From JALZMG01 sp963739975 (GTDB lineage: Bacteria; Actinomycetota; Acidimicrobiia; Acidimicrobiales; Ilumatobacteraceae): a stretch of 64,000 nucleotides of DNA. A program made the position numbers and the translations under genes. Shown piece after piece: positions 8,158 through 16,128 of this stretch (positions are counted from its first letter, which is position 1; every line of letters starts with the position of its first letter). Location: contig CAVUCK010000005.1 of NCBI GenBank assembly GCA_963739975.1, positions 62,001-126,000 of the forward strand. The letters run 5' to 3'. The notes beneath the pieces are model-generated. The model was not told the origin of the DNA, searched no databases, and was given only the letters and a program-made list of their open reading frames with translations.

Positions 8158-8577
8158 TCAACGGTGGGCGTCGAGCCAGGCCGTGGCGCGGCGTTTCGAC
8201 GCCCGCGAGAGCCAGGCGTCCTGGACCAGCTCGGCCAGCTCGGCGTACGTGATCTCTCCGAGCCGGCTGGCCCGCACGAGCACCGACAGGTGGCCGTTGA
8301 AGTGCGGCGTCGTGAAGAACGGCGACCCCGGATCCTGCACGAGCGCGGCCTTCTCGTCACCCGACTCCACCCAGATCACGATCACGTCGTCGTAGCGCTC
8401 GCCGGTCTCCGGATCGAAGGCGTCCGGGCGTGGGTTGCGGAAGAACACGAACGACTTGCCGCCCACCTGGTACACGGCGTTGCCCCGCGAGCCGCCGTCG
8501 ACGTTGACGTGCGGCATCCCGCCGGCCAGGTCGTGCACGTCCTTGGCCGTCGCCGGTCGATCCGCACCCCGAGGCAC
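8158..8577 (-). CDS. MmcQ/YjbR family protein
   Basis: 139 aa. Matches the MmcQ/YjbR (CyaY-like fold, formerly DUF419) pattern: AGGMPHVNVDGG...GNAVYQVGGKSFVFF near the N-terminus, a middle VIVIWVESGDEKAALVQD and the typical FFTTPHFNGHLSVLVR with EITYAELAELVQDAWL at the end. The fold is described as a possible DNA-binding double-wing protein, but no function is established. It begins 21 bases after the stop of the upstream SnoaL-like gene, so it may be at the end of the minus-strand operon that starts at 10842. Confidence 0.8.
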   Translation of the reverse strand: MPRGADRPATAKDVHDLAGGMPHVNVDGGSRGNAVYQVGGKSFVFFRNPRPDAFDPETGERYDDVIVIWVESGDEKAALVQDPGSPFFTTPHFNGHLSVLVRASRLGEITYAELAELVQDAWLSRASKRRATAWLDAHR

Positions 8578-8598
8578 GCCGTGACGGTACCGGCGCCC

Positions 8599-9201
8599 TC
8601 AGGGGCGGGCGGGGCGGGCGCCGCCCTTGGCCCGATTGGCGGGAAGCGGGTCGGAGATCGGGCGCAGCGCGTCACCGCCGACCCGCCAACCCCAGCCGCT
8701 GAGGATGCGCAAGCGGCGGAACCGCCAGCGGTCTCGATCGGCGTCGGGCACCGCCTCGCCCTGGTACTGGCCGCCCTGCACGAAACCCGTGGTGCCGACG
8801 GCCGTGAGGAAGTAGGCGGACAGGTCGGCCGACGATGCGTCGTCGGCCACGGCGATGGAGATGTTCGTGGCGTGGTGGCCGCCCTGGATGGCGGGCGCGG
8901 TCTTGGTGTGCTCCTCGTAGAGCGGGCGGATCTCGGCGTGGCCCGTGAGGGTCAGGTCCTGCATCGTGCCCGGCGGGAAGTTGACGACCTCGAGCACGGC
9001 ATCCTCGGTGAACACGCCGTCGACGAGCTCGTCTGGGTAACCGACGTCGAGCGTGTACAGGTACCGGTTGAAGGCGGCCAGCACGGACTCCTTGGCCTCC
9101 AGCCGGGCCAATCGGGCGGCGAGCTGCTCGATGACGTCTGACGGCCTCGCTCGCTTCGAAGACTCCGCTCGCTCGGCTGGGCCGGGCAAGGCCGGCCTCA
9201 C
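8599..9201 (-). CDS. SnoaL-like (NTF2 fold) protein with doubtful N-terminus
   Basis: Up to 200 aa. The recognisable domain begins at VIEQLAARLARLEAKESVLAAFNRYLYTLD and continues DELVDGVFTEDAVLEVVNFPP, HAEIRPLYEEH and HHATNISIAVADD, ending in RWRFRRLRILSGWGWRVGG, a SnoaL_4-type fold of about 170 residues. The only ATG (9201) adds an Arg/Ser-rich leader encoded by a low-complexity CGCTCG tract shared with other intergenic sites, so translation may instead use the TTG at about residue 31. The C-terminal tail after GDALRPISDPL is also low complexity. Substrate unknown; downstream of two SDRs. Confidence 0.7.
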   Translation of the reverse strand: MRPALPGPAERAESSKRARPSDVIEQLAARLARLEAKESVLAAFNRYLYTLDVGYPDELVDGVFTEDAVLEVVNFPPGTMQDLTLTGHAEIRPLYEEHTKTAPAIQGGHHATNISIAVADDASSADLSAYFLTAVGTTGFVQGGQYQGEAVPDADRDRWRFRRLRILSGWGWRVGGDALRPISDPLPANRAKGGARPARP

Positions 9202-9244
9202 GACAAGCGCTCGCTGCGGAACGGGCCGAACCGTCGATCGTCCA

Positions 9245-10033
9245 TCAGACGATGTTCTCCCCTCGCTGCCGCCGCGGCGGCAGCTCGATCGGCTGCCCGA
9301 CCCACGATCCGATGGTCTCGCCCGACCGACCGTCGGGACCCTCGGCGAGGAGGTCGAGCACGAGCTGGGCCTGCTGCTCGGCCGTCATCCACGTGGCGAC
9401 GACATCGTCCGGTGGGTCGTCGGGCGCGAACAGCGCCCGCAGCATCGGTGTGTCCGTGGCCCCCATCGCCACGGCGTTGACCCGGATGCTGTGACGCCGC
9501 AGCGCCAGGGCCCACGCCTGGGTGAAGCCTGACAGCGCCCACTTCGACGCCGCGTACAGGTCGGTGCCGACGGGGTTGGTGCCGGCGAAGTCGGCCGGTC
9601 GTGGCGGCAGGACGTAGTACGTCGACACGTTGACGATGTCGCCGCCTCCCCGCTCGATCATCGAGTCGACCGTCGATCGCTGCACGAGGAACGCGCTGCG
9701 CGTGTTGGCGTCCATCAGCTCGTGGTAGTCGGCCAACGCCTGCTGGCGCGGCGAGTCGGTCGGCGTGCGCTTCCACCGCCCGGCGTTGTTGATCAGCAGA
9801 TCGATGCCGCCGAGGTCACCGATCACGGTGCCGACGGCCCGCTCGACCTGGGCCTGGTCGCCGACGTCGGCGACGACGCCGCACGCCGCGCCGGCGACGT
9901 CCTCGACCGGCCGCTCGTCGACGGCGGCCACCGTGGCACCAGCACCGGCGAGTGCGCCGACGTAGGCCCGGCCGAGGCCGCCGGCGGCGCCGGTCACGAT
10001 GGCGACTCGTCCCGTGAGGTCCGGCATCGTCAT
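9245..10033 (-). CDS. SDR family oxidoreductase (tandem paralogue 2)
   Basis: 262 aa, ATG at 10033 overlapping the previous stop (ATGA). TGAAGGLGRA cofactor loop, Asp after the second strand (VAAVDERP) pointing to NAD(H), NNAGRWKR, and YAASK as the catalytic Tyr-x3-Lys. It is clearly a duplicate of the gene immediately upstream: both have MGATDxxMLRxLF followed by a Pro-rich loop and an LxDLLxEGPxGRxG stretch. The pair may act on two related alcohols or form a heteromer. The usual C-terminal VDGG is replaced by IGSWVGQPIELPP, which also marks this SDR subgroup. Confidence 0.85.
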   Translation of the reverse strand: MTMPDLTGRVAIVTGAAGGLGRAYVGALAGAGATVAAVDERPVEDVAGAACGVVADVGDQAQVERAVGTVIGDLGGIDLLINNAGRWKRTPTDSPRQQALADYHELMDANTRSAFLVQRSTVDSMIERGGGDIVNVSTYYVLPPRPADFAGTNPVGTDLYAASKWALSGFTQAWALALRRHSIRVNAVAMGATDTPMLRALFAPDDPPDDVVATWMTAEQQAQLVLDLLAEGPDGRSGETIGSWVGQPIELPPRRQRGENIV

Positions 10034-10842
10034 GGCGCTGCTGCCGTCATCGTGCCCACCCGGACACCCCAGTCGTCCGTGGGGTCGGGCATGACGATCG
10101 GGTCGTCCACCCAGATCGGCAGGTTCCATCCCGTGCGGCCGGATGGGCCCTCCTCGAGCAGGTCGACGAGGAAGGCGCCGAGCTGCTCCGGCCGCTTCCA
10201 CCGGGCGACGGTCTCGGGGGGCGGACCGTCGGGTTGGAACAGCGACCGGAGCATCGCCGAGTCGGTGGCGCCCATGCACAGGCCGTTGACCCGCACCGTC
10301 GGCGCCAGCTCCTTGGCCCACGTGAGCGTGAAGCCGTTGACGGCCCACTTGGCGGCGTCGTAGACGTCCATCGTCGCCCCGCCGCCGGTGGGTCGCTGGG
10401 GCTCCGTGTACACGTGATCGGTGACGATGTTGACGATGTGCCCGCCGCCACGAGCGAGCATGATCGGCATCACGGCCCGCCCGGCCAGGAAGACGCCTCG
10501 GGTGTTGACGGCGAAGATGTCGTCGAACCGAGCCACCGACTCACGCACCGGGTCGGTCGGCGACGTCGCAGCCCAGATGCCGGCGTTGTTGACCAGGATG
10601 TCGACACCACCGAACGCCGCGACTGTCTCGTCGACCAGCCGCCACACGTCCTCCGGCCGGCGCATGTCGGCCACCTGGGCCCGAGCCCCGAGCTGCGTGG
10701 CGACGTCGTGCACGTCGTCGAGCACGTCTCCGAGGGACAGCTGGGCGCCGGCACCGGCGAGGGCCTCGGCGAAGCCCTTCCCGAGCCCGCGTGCGGCGCC
10801 GGTGACGATGGCGACCTTCCCCTCGATCCACGAGCCCTCCAT
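10030..10842 (-). CDS. SDR family oxidoreductase (tandem paralogue 1)
   Basis: 270 aa. TGAARGLGKG cofactor motif, Asp in LSLGDVLDD suggesting NAD(H), NNAGIWAA, Ser-to-Thr change at the catalytic triad (NIVTDHVYTEP where Ser is usual) and YDAAK. The Thr may still serve, or the context VTD may shift the role; a neighbour with Ser (VSTYYV) sits downstream. First gene of a minus operon (10842 to about 8158). A TACGTT box lies eight bases upstream of the ATG, suggesting a leaderless transcript, divergent to the LLM gene at 10882. Substrate unknown. Confidence 0.83.
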   Translation of the reverse strand: MEGSWIEGKVAIVTGAARGLGKGFAEALAGAGAQLSLGDVLDDVHDVATQLGARAQVADMRRPEDVWRLVDETVAAFGGVDILVNNAGIWAATSPTDPVRESVARFDDIFAVNTRGVFLAGRAVMPIMLARGGGHIVNIVTDHVYTEPQRPTGGGATMDVYDAAKWAVNGFTLTWAKELAPTVRVNGLCMGATDSAMLRSLFQPDGPPPETVARWKRPEQLGAFLVDLLEEGPSGRTGWNLPIWVDDPIVMPDPTDDWGVRVGTMTAAAP

Positions 10843-10850
10843 GGGAGCGC

Positions 10851-10856
10851 AACGTA
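10851..10856 (-). promoter_or_regulatory. Leaderless -10 candidate TACGTT
   Basis: On the minus strand TACGTT ends eight bases before the ATG at 10842 and no Shine-Dalgarno sequence is present. The same spacing recurs at other genes here (see 34899, 30278, 56411, 56334). Confidence 0.45.
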
Positions 10857-10881
10857 CGGGTGCTGCCACACTCCCCACGAA

Positions 10882-11745
10882 GTGAAGATCGCCATCACCA
10901 CGTTCTGCCTCGATCGCACGGTGCACCCGGTGCGGATGGCCCAGGAGGTCGAGGCGCGAGGTTTCGAATCGCTGTGGTACCCCGAGCACAGCCACATCCC
11001 TGCCAGCCGGACGACCCCGTGGCCGGGGTCGCCCGACGGCGGGCCGCTGCCCGACGACTACTGGCGGATGCACGACCAGTTCAACGCGCTGGCGATGGCC
11101 GGCGCGGTGACGACCACGCTTCGCCTCGGTACGAGCGTGACGCTGCTCGGCCAGCGCGACCCGATCTGGACGGCCAAGCAGGTGGCGTCGCTGGACCACT
11201 TGACGGGCGGGCGCGTCGAGTTCGGCATCGGCTTCGGCTGGAACCGGGAGGAGCAGGAGAACCACGGAGTCCCGTGGACCGACCGCCGGGCGATGGTGCG
11301 CGAGAAGGTCTTGGCCATGCAGGCGCTGTGGACGCAGGACGAGGCGTCGTTCGACGGTGAGCACGTGCAGTTCGCGGCGGCGTGGGCGTTGCCGAAGCCG
11401 GTGCAGCGGCCGCATCCGCCGATCCACCTCGGCGGCGGGTGGGGGCCGAAGCTGTTCGCCGCCATCATCGAGTACGGCGACGGGTGGATGCCGATCTCGG
11501 CCCGCCACTCGATCGCCGGGCGCATCGCCCCGCTGCGCGAAGCGGCGGAGCGGGCCGGCCGAGATCCGACGTCGATCGCGGTCAGCGTGTTCGGCGCCAC
11601 GACGGACCCGGACGGGCTGGCCCAGCTGGCCAGCGAGGGCGTGACCCGGGCCGTGTTGACGCTGCCCTACGAGGGCGTCGACGTCGTGCTGCCGCTGCTG
11701 GACGAGTGGACGCCGCTCGCCAAGCGCTTCGAGGAGGAGCAATGA
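10882..11745 (+). CDS. LLM class F420-dependent oxidoreductase
   Basis: 287 aa, GTG start at 10882. Luciferase-like TIM barrel: KIAITTFCLDRTVHPVRMAQ, ARGFESLWYPEHSHIP, TTLRLGTSVTLLGQRDPI and GGRVEFGIGFGWNREE are all typical of actinobacterial F420-dependent members (TIGR03619 type), followed by PKPVQRPHPPIHLGG. Such enzymes use reduced deazaflavin F420 for hydride transfer to carbonyl or unsaturated substrates. It overlaps the next SDR by 4 bases, so the two are probably one catabolic unit. Substrate unknown. Confidence 0.88.
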   Translation: MKIAITTFCLDRTVHPVRMAQEVEARGFESLWYPEHSHIPASRTTPWPGSPDGGPLPDDYWRMHDQFNALAMAGAVTTTLRLGTSVTLLGQRDPIWTAKQVASLDHLTGGRVEFGIGFGWNREEQENHGVPWTDRRAMVREKVLAMQALWTQDEASFDGEHVQFAAAWALPKPVQRPHPPIHLGGGWGPKLFAAIIEYGDGWMPISARHSIAGRIAPLREAAERAGRDPTSIAVSVFGATTDPDGLAQLASEGVTRAVLTLPYEGVDVVLPLLDEWTPLAKRFEEEQ

Positions 11746-12569
11746 GCATCGACGGGTTGCGGGGTCGGGTGGCGGTGATCACCGGCGGCGCCAGTGGCAT
11801 CGGGCGGGCGCTGGCCGAGCGCTTCGCCAGCGAGGGTGCGCGGCTGGTGGTCGGCGACGTGGAGGCGCCGGCGTTGGCGGCGGCGGGGGAGGAGCTGCGG
11901 GCTGGTGGTGCCGAGGTGGCCGAGGTCGTGACGGACGTGACCGATCCGGCGGCGGTCGAGGCCCTTGCCGACGCGGCCTACGACCGGTTCGGCGTGGTGC
12001 ACGTGGTGTGCAACAACGCCGGCGTCGTCAGCACCGGGCCGTCGTGGGAGCAGTCGCTCGAGGATTGGCGATGGGTGCTCGACGTCGACCTGTGGGGCGT
12101 GATCCACGGCGTGCGGACGTTCGTGCCGCGGATGCTGGCCGGTGGCGAGCCGGGGCACATCGTGAACACGGCGTCGATCGCTGGGCTGTTGCCGTTCCCG
12201 AACGTCGCGCCCTATGACGTCGCGAAGGCCGGGGTCGTGGCGCTCTCGGAGGCCTTGCACGAGGAACTGCGGGCGGCCGGCGCGTCGATCGGGGTGTCGG
12301 TGCTGTGCCCGGGCGTGGTGCCGACGCGCATCGCCGAGTCCGGTCGCAACCGGCCGGGTGGCGCGATGCCGGCGCAGCTCGACATCGCCACTCAGCGCAC
12401 GCTGCCGCCGACCGCGCTGACGCCGGCGCAGATCGCCGACCAGGTCCACGACGCCGTCGTCGGCGACCGATTCTGGATCGTCACGCACGACCCCTACCGG
12501 GAGTGGATCACGCGCCGCGCCGACGCCATCCTCGGAGGCACCGACGTCATCGTCCCCCCCACCCTCTGA
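11742..12569 (+). CDS. SDR family NAD(P)-dependent oxidoreductase
   Basis: 275 aa, ATG within the LLM stop, SD GAGGAGGAGC. TGGASGIGRA, Asp in VVGDVEAP (NAD(H) preference, inferred), NNAGVVS, Ser in NTASIAG and YDVAK. The C-terminus lacks the VDGG end and instead has DRFWIVTHDPYREWITRRADAI, a feature of a distinct SDR subgroup common in mycobacteria and Acidimicrobiia. Forms a two-gene unit with the F420 enzyme. It ends at a convergent junction occupied by repeat P3. Confidence 0.85.
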   Translation: MSIDGLRGRVAVITGGASGIGRALAERFASEGARLVVGDVEAPALAAAGEELRAGGAEVAEVVTDVTDPAAVEALADAAYDRFGVVHVVCNNAGVVSTGPSWEQSLEDWRWVLDVDLWGVIHGVRTFVPRMLAGGEPGHIVNTASIAGLLPFPNVAPYDVAKAGVVALSEALHEELRAAGASIGVSVLCPGVVPTRIAESGRNRPGGAMPAQLDIATQRTLPPTALTPAQIADQVHDAVVGDRFWIVTHDPYREWITRRADAILGGTDVIVPPTL

Positions 12570-12652
12570 CATCCGAGGGTTTCAGCGCACCGGAGGGTTT
12601 CGCGCACCCCGTCCGGGCCGGAAACCCTCCGGTGCCGGCAAACCCTCCGATG
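12570..12652. repeat. Inverted repeat, family P3 (CATCCGAGGGTTT type)
   Basis: 32-nt arms at 12570-12601 and 12621-12652 with about five mismatches and a GC-rich loop. Each arm contains two copies of GAGGGTTT, so the element is both an inverted and a short direct repeat. It fills a convergent junction. A second copy is at 63329-63411. Confidence 0.88.
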
Positions 12653-12655
12653 TCG

Positions 12656-13099
12656 TCAGCCCATGGCGTCGAGGGCGGCGGAGAGGTCGGTCAGCGCCTC
12701 GAGCGTGCGGGACCACTCGGCGGTGCCCAGGTTGGCGGCGATGCGGCGGGCGGCGGTGGCGTGCTGCGGATCGATGCGACCGACCGCGTCCAGCCCGGCG
12801 GGCGTCGGTCGCAGGAGCTTGGCTCGGCGGTGCGCCGGATTCGGGGCGTACTCGGCGAGCCCGTCGTCGACGAGCTGGTCGGCGGTGCGCTGGACGCTCT
12901 GGCGGGTGATGCCCATCGTCCGGGCGATGCCGGCGACCGACAGCGGGGCGGGGAGCACGGCACCGAGGACCTGCCAGCGGGTTGCGGTCAACCCGGCCGG
13001 GCGGGCCAGCTCGTCGGCGAGGGCGAGGAACTGGCCGTTGAGTCGGAACACGGCGAGGGCGGTGCCGCTCAGCAGCGTCTGCGGGTCCGCACTGCTCAC
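12656..13099 (-). CDS. MarR family transcriptional regulator
   Basis: 147 aa. Winged helix-turn-helix: LTATRWQVLGAVLPAPLSVAGIARTMGITRQSVQRTADQLVDDGLAEYAPNPAHRRAKLL is the standard MarR recognition helix and wing. The N-terminal helix FRLNGQFLALADEL is the dimerisation part. It lies downstream of the DJ-1/PfpI gene on the same strand (61 bases apart), so the regulator is probably expressed with it. A double palindrome over the DJ-1 start (13781-13815) is the likely operator, implying autoregulation. Effector unknown; MarR proteins often sense phenolics or oxidants. Confidence 0.88.
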   Translation of the reverse strand: MSSADPQTLLSGTALAVFRLNGQFLALADELARPAGLTATRWQVLGAVLPAPLSVAGIARTMGITRQSVQRTADQLVDDGLAEYAPNPAHRRAKLLRPTPAGLDAVGRIDPQHATAARRIAANLGTAEWSRTLEALTDLSAALDAMG

Positions 13100-13160
13100 G
13101 TTGCTGCCTGTTCGCTCGCCCGCCCTGGCTGGTGCGTGTGCGGTCGGCCCGGACGCTCGC

Positions 13161-13781
13161 TCACGCAGCGGTCAGCTCCATCAGCTCGAAGTAGCCGGCG
13201 GCGTCCTGCAGGCCGTAGAGCCGGTACCACGCCGCCAGCACGGCCGGCTCGTACACGTCGAGGCGGCCGAGCACCTCGCGGGCGAACTCGACGGGCGCCG
13301 TCGCCGTGGCCGTGATCAGGGTCCCGTCCGAGACGACGGGCTCGTCGACGTACCGCGCCGCACCGCCGTACCCCGTGCTGTCCAGCACGACGGCGGCGTT
13401 GCTGGTGTGCGGTCGGTCGTCGAGCAGCCCGGCCGAGGCCAGGCCGACCGTGGCGCCACAGATGGCTGCCACCGGCGTGCCAGCGGCGAGGAACTGGCCG
13501 GCCAGGTCGGCGAACTGGCGGTTGCCGCCGGTCAGCCACGTGTCGGCGCCGGGGAGCAGCAGCATTGCGCTGGCGTCGGGGTGCACGTCGTCGACGGTCA
13601 GGTCGGGCTGGATCTGCACACCGCCCATCGTGGTCACCGGATCGAGCGTCGCGGCGACCGTTGTGACCCGGTAGCGGCCGGGTCGGCGCTGCCACATCGG
13701 GTTGTTGATGTGGGCCGTGGCGATGCCGACCTCCCAGTCGGCGAGGGTGTCGTAGACGGCGAGGTGAACCATGGAAGCCAT
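13161..13781 (-). CDS. DJ-1/PfpI family protein
   Basis: 206 aa; ATG at 13781, with a second in-frame ATG at 13772. The nucleophile elbow is AAICGATVGLA (Cys108), and VHLAVYDTLADWEVG at the N-terminus supplies an acidic partner (Asp or Glu). The MLLLPGADTW strand and the C-terminal helices fit class I glutamine amidotransferase-like proteins. The family includes proteases, glyoxalase III-like deglycases, isonitrile hydratases and stress proteins; which applies is not clear. Operator sequences cover the start codon and its likely promoter, and a MarR gene follows. Confidence 0.82.
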   Translation of the reverse strand: MASMVHLAVYDTLADWEVGIATAHINNPMWQRRPGRYRVTTVAATLDPVTTMGGVQIQPDLTVDDVHPDASAMLLLPGADTWLTGGNRQFADLAGQFLAAGTPVAAICGATVGLASAGLLDDRPHTSNAAVVLDSTGYGGAARYVDEPVVSDGTLITATATAPVEFAREVLGRLDVYEPAVLAAWYRLYGLQDAAGYFELMELTAA

Positions 13782-13815
13782 GACAGCATTCTGTCAGAAT
13801 GACAGTGTGCTGTCA
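13781..13815. promoter_or_regulatory. Double MarR-type operator, TGACAG-N4-CTGTCA twice
   Basis: Two 16-bp palindromes of the form TGACAG-N4-CTGTCA (13781-13796 and 13800-13815) are separated by 3 bases, directly over the DJ-1 start. Size and position fit a pair of MarR dimer sites repressing the DJ-1/MarR operon. No other copy was seen in the window. Confidence 0.7.
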
Positions 13816-13825
13816 AGCTGTCGCC

Positions 13826-14557
13826 TCAGCCGAACGTCCAGCCATCCGTGGCGATGATCTCGTCGATCGGACCGCGGTCGGCCGGGCGGAAGTCCTCGCC
13901 GAGGAACGGGGCGACGGGCACCAGCCCGACCTGCGTGACGTGGGCGGGGATGTCGAGCACGTCGGCCGCCTCCTGTTCGTGGACCAGGTGCAGCGAGGTG
14001 TACACGCTGCCGTAGCCGCGCACCCGCAGCGCCAGCATGAAGCTCCAGATCGCCGGGTGGATGGAGCCGTAGAACGCGGCGGCGCGGAAGTTGTCGGAGG
14101 AATCGGGCAGCCGGCCGAGGAGGCACGGCACGACGAGCACCGGCACCTCGTGCAGGTGCTCGGTCAGGTGGCGGGCCGAGGCGAACACCCGCCGGGTCTG
14201 GGCGTCCCTGGCCCGGGTCCGGGCGCCGTCGGGGTCCGCGTCGACGCGGCCCTCGAACCCGCGCTGCTCCAGTTCGGCCGTCGCCTTGGCGTACTCGCCG
14301 AGGCCCATGCGGTAGATGTCGGCCAGCCGGCGCCGACGGGCGGCGTCGCGCACGACGATCCAGCGGTAGGCCCGGTTGTTGCTCCCGCTCGGCGCCTGCT
14401 GGGCGATCTCGAGGCAGGTGCGCACGACGTCGTCCGGCACCTCGCCGCCCAGGTCGAGCCGACGACGCACCGACCGCGTCGTGGTCAACAGCCGATCCGC
14501 CCCCTCGATGAACGCGTTTGTGCGCCCGCCGTCGCCCTGGCGCACGTCGACGAACAA
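13826..14557 (-). CDS. Nitroreductase family protein
   Basis: 243 aa. FMN-dependent nitroreductase fold: TTTRSVRRRLDL at the N-terminus (Arg contacts to FMN phosphate), QQAPSGSNNRAYRWIVVRD, a central PVLVVPCLLG and HPAIWSFMLALRVRGYGSVYTSLH, then IPAHVTQVGLVPVAPF. Typical of NAD(P)H oxidoreductases that reduce nitro, quinone or enone groups. Upstream (14564) is a small helical protein on the same strand, six bases away. It is similar in family to the nitroreductase at 22407. Substrate unknown. Confidence 0.85.
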   Translation of the reverse strand: MFVDVRQGDGGRTNAFIEGADRLLTTTRSVRRRLDLGGEVPDDVVRTCLEIAQQAPSGSNNRAYRWIVVRDAARRRRLADIYRMGLGEYAKATAELEQRGFEGRVDADPDGARTRARDAQTRRVFASARHLTEHLHEVPVLVVPCLLGRLPDSSDNFRAAAFYGSIHPAIWSFMLALRVRGYGSVYTSLHLVHEQEAADVLDIPAHVTQVGLVPVAPFLGEDFRPADRGPIDEIIATDGWTFG

Positions 14558-14563
14558 ACGCGC

Positions 14564-15016
14564 TCACCCGCGGCCGACGAGGTCGAGCTGGCCGATGATC
14601 TCCATCTCGTGGGCGCTGCGCAGCTGCAGGACGGCGCGGGCCCGTTCGACCGCCTCGGCGTCATCGGCCGCATATGCGGCCTCGATGCAGCGCGAGAGCA
14701 CCTCGCCGGCGGCGTCGTACCGGGCCTGCACGTCCTCGAGGTGGAGGCTGACCGCGTCGAGCGCGTCGAGCGCGCCGACGGCCTCGGTCACCCCGGCGTC
14801 ATCTCCGGCGCTGCCGGCCACGTCGCGGATGGCGGTGATCTCCTCGTGCATCCAGGCGATCTCGTGGGCCGCCCGCACGGCGGCACCGCGCAGGATCTGC
14901 TGCATCATCTGCACGGCGACGCGCGCCGGCTCGTCGGTGATCGTCGGCAGCACCTGCTCGTCGAGAACGCTGAGCACTCCGTTGATGGCATGGTCGGTGG
15001 TCGGTCGGCTGAGCAC
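14564..15016 (-). CDS. Uncharacterised helical protein paired with an APH kinase
   Basis: 150 aa, GTG start one base after the kinase stop. No known domain is recognised. The sequence is almost wholly helical and acidic: LSVLDEQVLPTITDEPARVAVQMMQQILRG near the N-terminus and EVLSRCIEAAYAADDAEAVERARAVLQ later. A protein of the same size class, also beside an APH-type kinase, occurs at 28956; both start with a short helix, then a D/E-rich stretch and an Mx2LL-like helix. This suggests a partner of the kinase, but no function is known. Confidence 0.6.
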   Translation of the reverse strand: MLSRPTTDHAINGVLSVLDEQVLPTITDEPARVAVQMMQQILRGAAVRAAHEIAWMHEEITAIRDVAGSAGDDAGVTEAVGALDALDAVSLHLEDVQARYDAAGEVLSRCIEAAYAADDAEAVERARAVLQLRSAHEMEIIGQLDLVGRG

Positions 15017-15017
15017 G

Positions 15018-16070
15018 TCAGGCCGCCCCCGCCGGCGTCAGCACCGACTCGAGCTGCGTCGACGCCTGCATCCACATCATGTGGCCGAACTGCACCGAGT
15101 TGAGGTTGAACAGCGACGCCAGGAGGTGGTTCTCGCCCCGAGCAAAGGCCGCCCCGCCCTCCAGCAGCCGCCGGACCGTGCCGATCACGCCGAGGATCAG
15201 GAAGTACGACACGACGGCCGGGTTGACCTGGGTCTCGTCGAGCCCGGTGAGCTGGCGGTAGCGGTCGTACAGCTCGTCGGCCTCGGTGAGGTCGGGTGGC
15301 GCAGCTTGGGCCACGGCCTTGAAGTACCCGAGGTCCTCGCGAGGGTCGCCGATCTGGGCCAGCTCCCAGTCGAGCAACACGAGGTGGCCGTCGTCGTCGA
15401 CGAGCATGTTGGCGCTCTGGAAGTCGCCGTGGATCAGGGTCAGTGGGACCGGTGGGGGCCGGTGGGCGTCCAGCCACGCCGCGACGTAGCGCAGGAACGG
15501 CGCGCTCTCCACGTGCTCGGCGTCGGCACGCCGCCATTCGTCGATGCGGGCGGTGAGGTAGTCCTCATAGCTGGTCGGGCGCTCGATGCTCGGTGGCAGC
15601 TCGTCGACCGGGATGGTGTGGAAGCTGGCTGCCGCCTCGGCCAGCCGGGTCGGCAGGTCGCCGACGTCCTGGCGGTCGGCGCAGTAGGGGAGCAGGGAGG
15701 TGGCCGGCGAATGCTCCAGCACGATCGCCTTCGTGCCGAGGTGCTCACCGGTGGCGTCGAAGTACAGCGGGGCGGCGACGCGGCTGCGATCGGCGACGGC
15801 ATGCAGGACGTCCCACTCGTAACGGCGATCGGTGTGGATCAGGCTGCGGTCGGGTGGCGGGTCGCCGCGCAGCACGAACGAGCGCTGCTCGATCGTGCCG
15901 TCGCGGGTCCAGACGACGTCGGCGCGGGCCAGCAGCCGGCTGTACCCGCCAGTCATCACCTCGTAGGACGTCACCTCGATGTCGCTGGCGTCGGGGTGCT
16001 GCGACGACAGGAACGCGGCCAGGCGACCCGGCATCACGGACGGATCTTCCAACGTTGGCCCCCTGTTCAT
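15018..16070 (-). CDS. APH-type phosphotransferase family protein
   Basis: 350 aa. Aminoglycoside-phosphotransferase/choline-kinase fold: TGGYSRLL glycine loop near residue 40, LIHGDFQSANMLVD (Brenner motif HGDxxxxN) and LLDWELAQIGDPREDLGY (DxD-like metal site) are complete. Members of this branch, often beside acyl-CoA dehydrogenase or SDR genes, phosphorylate hydroxyl groups on small substrates (compare the ACAD10/11 kinase domains, which act on 4-hydroxyacyl-CoA). That is family knowledge; the substrate here is unknown. It is followed by the helical protein and the nitroreductase on the same strand. Confidence 0.85.
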   Translation of the reverse strand: MNRGPTLEDPSVMPGRLAAFLSSQHPDASDIEVTSYEVMTGGYSRLLARADVVWTRDGTIEQRSFVLRGDPPPDRSLIHTDRRYEWDVLHAVADRSRVAAPLYFDATGEHLGTKAIVLEHSPATSLLPYCADRQDVGDLPTRLAEAAASFHTIPVDELPPSIERPTSYEDYLTARIDEWRRADAEHVESAPFLRYVAAWLDAHRPPPVPLTLIHGDFQSANMLVDDDGHLVLLDWELAQIGDPREDLGYFKAVAQAAPPDLTEADELYDRYRQLTGLDETQVNPAVVSYFLILGVIGTVRRLLEGGAAFARGENHLLASLFNLNSVQFGHMMWMQASTQLESVLTPAGAA

Positions 16071-16116
16071 CTCCCCGTACCGGCGGGTCGATGGTAGGCG
16101 TGCGGCGGTGCCGTCC

Positions 16117-16122
16117 TACGTT
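16117..16122 (+). promoter_or_regulatory. Leaderless -10 candidate TACGTT
   Basis: TACGTT ends six bases before the ATG at 16129, with no Shine-Dalgarno sequence between. It lies in the divergent gap with the APH kinase. Confidence 0.45.
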
Positions 16123-16128
16123 CGGCGG

